Program-made: the position numbers and the translations under genes | Assembly (NCBI GenBank): GCA_028065725.1 | Contig: JAPTVL010000048.1 | Location: forward strand, 1-6,501 | Length of the DNA stretch: 6,501 bases | Direction: 5' to 3' | DNA from: Betaproteobacteria bacterium | GTDB lineage: Bacteria > Pseudomonadota > Gammaproteobacteria > Burkholderiales > Rhodocyclaceae | The notes under the pieces: generated by a model | Databases searched by the model: none | What the model saw: the letters and a program-made list of their open reading frames with translations, nothing else | Told to the model about the DNA's origin: nothing | In this document: positions 5,227-6,501 of the stretch, one piece after another | Numbering within the stretch: position 1 is the first letter of the stretch | Layout: the number at the start of each line of letters is the position of its first letter

Positions 5227-6062
5227 AGCACCACCAGGGAGGCCAACAGGCAGTAGACGCCGAAAAAATGCCAACGGCCCTGTTCCAGCCAGCGCGACAG
5301 CCAGCGCAGAGCCACCAAACCCGCCAGAAAGCTCAACGCCATGCCGATCAAACTCGGGCCGATGAGTTGCATGAGCCCGCCTGCATGCACTGCCATGGCA
5401 GCGCCCTGCGCCTGGTAGAGTCGATATGCTTCCTTGACGATCACTGCCGGGGTCAGCACCACCGCCAGCGCGAAGCTGAACTCCTCTGCGCGTCGGCGGC
5501 CCACGCCCAAGGCGAGACCGGTCGAGATAGTGGCGCCCGACCGGGAGAAGCCCCGAAACGGCAGGCACAGGCCCTGTACTGCTCCGATCCATGTTGCGCT
5601 GCGCAGCGACAAATCATCATTGCCCGTGCTCTCGGGAAAACGCGACGACACGATGATCAGCACGCCGGCTGCGGCCAGCGCGACAGCCATCAGCCTGGCA
5701 TTGCCGAACAGGTTTTCAATTTCGAAACCGGGCATGTTGCCAGCGACCACGTGCTTGATCAGTTGCAGCAGGACCAGTCCCACTGCGCCGGTCACTATCG
5801 TCGCGACCACTACTCGGAGCGCGTTGGTACGAAATTTTTGGACTGAACCAAAGTAAGTAGTACGCCAGGACTTCCAGAAGTAGACGATGACCGCGAACAT
5901 CGTGCCGGTGTGCAGCATCACCAACAACAGCGTCATCTCGGGCACCGTAGGGTCCAGCCCCATCAACTTCTCGGCCACGATGACGTGAGCCGAACTGGAG
6001 ACCGGCAAAAGTTCTGCCGCCCCCTGAACGATGGCGAGGATCAGGATCTGCAGGAGGTTCAT
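5214..6062 (-). CDS. uppP: Undecaprenyl-diphosphate phosphatase (UppP/BacA family)
   Basis: A 282-aa polytopic inner-membrane protein, normal in length for the family. It hydrolyses undecaprenyl pyrophosphate to the monophosphate and inorganic phosphate, recycling the lipid carrier for cell-wall synthesis. The first active-site motif is Q13-x3-E17 followed by LPVSSSAH with H26; E. coli has Glu at the first position, but Gln is also accepted there. The second motif is GFSRSGATI with R174, preceded by LPFR where E. coli has LWPG. About eight hydrophobic segments are visible. Start 6062 gives the standard family N-terminus, though only a weak GAG precedes it. It lies between copK and the arsR operon on the same strand, 151 bp after the copK stop. 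A second uppP in a metal island recalls PbrB, where released phosphate traps exported lead; whether this copy does so is inference. Confidence 0.92.
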   Translation of the reverse strand: MNLLQILILAIVQGAAELLPVSSSAHVIVAEKLMGLDPTVPEMTLLLVMLHTGTMFAVIVYFWKSWRTTYFGSVQKFRTNALRVVVATIVTGAVGLVLLQLIKHVVAGNMPGFEIENLFGNARLMAVALAAAGVLIIVSSRFPESTGNDDLSLRSATWIGAVQGLCLPFRGFSRSGATISTGLALGVGRRRAEEFSFALAVVLTPAVIVKEAYRLYQAQGAAMAVHAGGLMQLIGPSLIGMALSFLAGLVALRWLSRWLEQGRWHFFGVYCLLASLVVLWVG

Positions 6063-6177
6063 ACTAGAAAATCTCGAATGACGACGAGGTGAGCATAACG
6101 TATGGACAACCGAAGCCGGCGAGTCGTTCTCAAATAGGTAGACTGGGCTGCTAAGGCCCCCTGCTTACTTATAGGGG

Positions 6178-6205
6178 AAAGCGGACGACCCTATAGGCCG
6201 TCCGC
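6178..6205 (-). terminator. Likely Rho-independent terminator of the copK-like gene
   Basis: Starting seven bases past the copK stop, the minus strand forms a GC-rich hairpin: GCGGACG pairs with CGTCCGC, extended by G-T, C-G and C-G pairs to a 10-bp stem with a five-base loop. TTT follows, then CCCC. The stem is strong but the T run is short, so termination may be partial and allow read-through into uppP. Confidence 0.55.
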
Positions 6206-6212
6206 AATCACC

Positions 6213-6476
6213 TTAGAACTTCGGGTTCAGGGTTCCCTTCTCGGTGATCTTCTTCCAGAGGGCGTCGTTTTTCATCATGAACATCGTCCCGTCCCTGGCT
6301 TCCATGACGCCACCGTCTTTCATCTTGACGCGGTTGCCGGCAGCATCGATATGAACCATGGTGCCGTCCTTCTGGACCATGACCTTGCCGCCGTCTTTCA
6401 ACTCGATCGTCTGCTCCTGGGCAGCGAAGGCCGACAGGGATAGCAGCATCAGCAGGGGTAAAATGATCTTGCGCAT
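6213..6476 (-). CDS. copK: CopK-family periplasmic copper-binding protein
   Basis: An 87-aa protein with a signal peptide (about 1-18, ending AFA). The mature part is a small beta-rich domain with repeated DGG/DGT turns and many Met residues (33, 40, 52, 58, 65, 67, 68). The order ELKDGGKV, QKDGTM, VMEARDGT, MK matches CopK of Cupriavidus metallidurans, a periplasmic protein strongly induced by copper that binds Cu(I) through Met residues and then Cu(II). Aligned by eye, three of the four Cu(I) Met ligands of that protein (M38, M44, M54) correspond to M52, M58 and M68 here, while M28 corresponds to H42. AAAAGGAG at 6484-6491, seven bases before the ATG, supports the start. A hairpin terminator follows the stop, so it may be a separate unit or the tail of an operon that begins outside the window. 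Confidence 0.85.
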   Translation of the reverse strand: MRKIILPLLMLLSLSAFAAQEQTIELKDGGKVMVQKDGTMVHIDAAGNRVKMKDGGVMEARDGTMFMMKNDALWKKITEKGTLNPKF

Positions 6477-6501
6477 GGCACTTCTCCTTTTAAAAAAATC
6501 A

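Noticed and set aside
1..6501. Mobile element, CRISPR array, tRNA or rRNA
   Set aside because: No transposase or integrase frame, no regularly spaced repeats and no tRNA- or rRNA-like segment was seen on either strand.

Overview
The window is a compact, single-strand metal-resistance region. Every credible gene reads right to left on the minus strand, most intergenic gaps are under about 60 bp, and no gap reaches 300 bp. The coding sequence is GC-rich. The gene content (a CopK-family copper-binding protein, an ArsR/P1B-ATPase pair, Met-rich exported proteins, a di-heme c-type cytochrome) points to a metal-tolerant proteobacterium. Betaproteobacteria are the most likely, because CopK is best known from Cupriavidus and relatives. 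That placement is inference; no rRNA or other marker is present.

Layout in transcription order, from the right edge leftwards. (1) A copK-like gene (6476-6213) ends in a hairpin with a short T run (6205-6178). (2) A UppP/BacA-type undecaprenyl-diphosphate phosphatase follows (6062-5214). Its 3' end lies in a 23-bp tandem duplication, and a 200-bp spacer after it carries a 17-bp palindrome. (3) A sigma70-type promoter with an overlapping 28-bp dyad (4987-5025) drives an arsR-family gene (4990-4589) whose ATG falls at the predicted transcription start. (4) The arsR stop overlaps the start of an eight-helix P1B ATPase (4589-2682). The ATPase is followed with short gaps by a DUF302 protein (2636-2244), a Met-rich di-heme cytochrome c (2222-1545), a one-helix SHOCT protein (1512-1270) and a Met/Gly/Pro-rich Spy/ZraP-like periplasmic protein (1212-622). 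(5) After a 160-bp gap comes a small Cys/His-containing membrane or exported protein (461-102), then the first codons of another gene running off the left edge (19-1).

Proposed working model (inference): metal released from or sensed by the ArsR-type repressor induces one long transcript of about 4.4 kb. The ATPase moves a soft or borderline cation out of the cytoplasm. The Met-rich cytochrome, the Spy/ZraP-like protein and CopK would bind or buffer metal in the periplasm, and the cytochrome would add a redox function. The neighbouring UppP recalls the lead-resistance PbrA/PbrB pair, in which phosphate released by an undecaprenyl-PP phosphatase traps exported lead.

The points most worth checking are the apparently leaderless, operator-embedded arsR start; the atypical Ala-Pro-Cys membrane motif and HEISE motif of the ATPase; the ATPase-DUF302-di-heme cytochrome-SHOCT-Spy gene set as a possible undescribed metal/redox module; and the UppP neighbour. 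No tRNA, rRNA, CRISPR array, transposase or integrase was seen.
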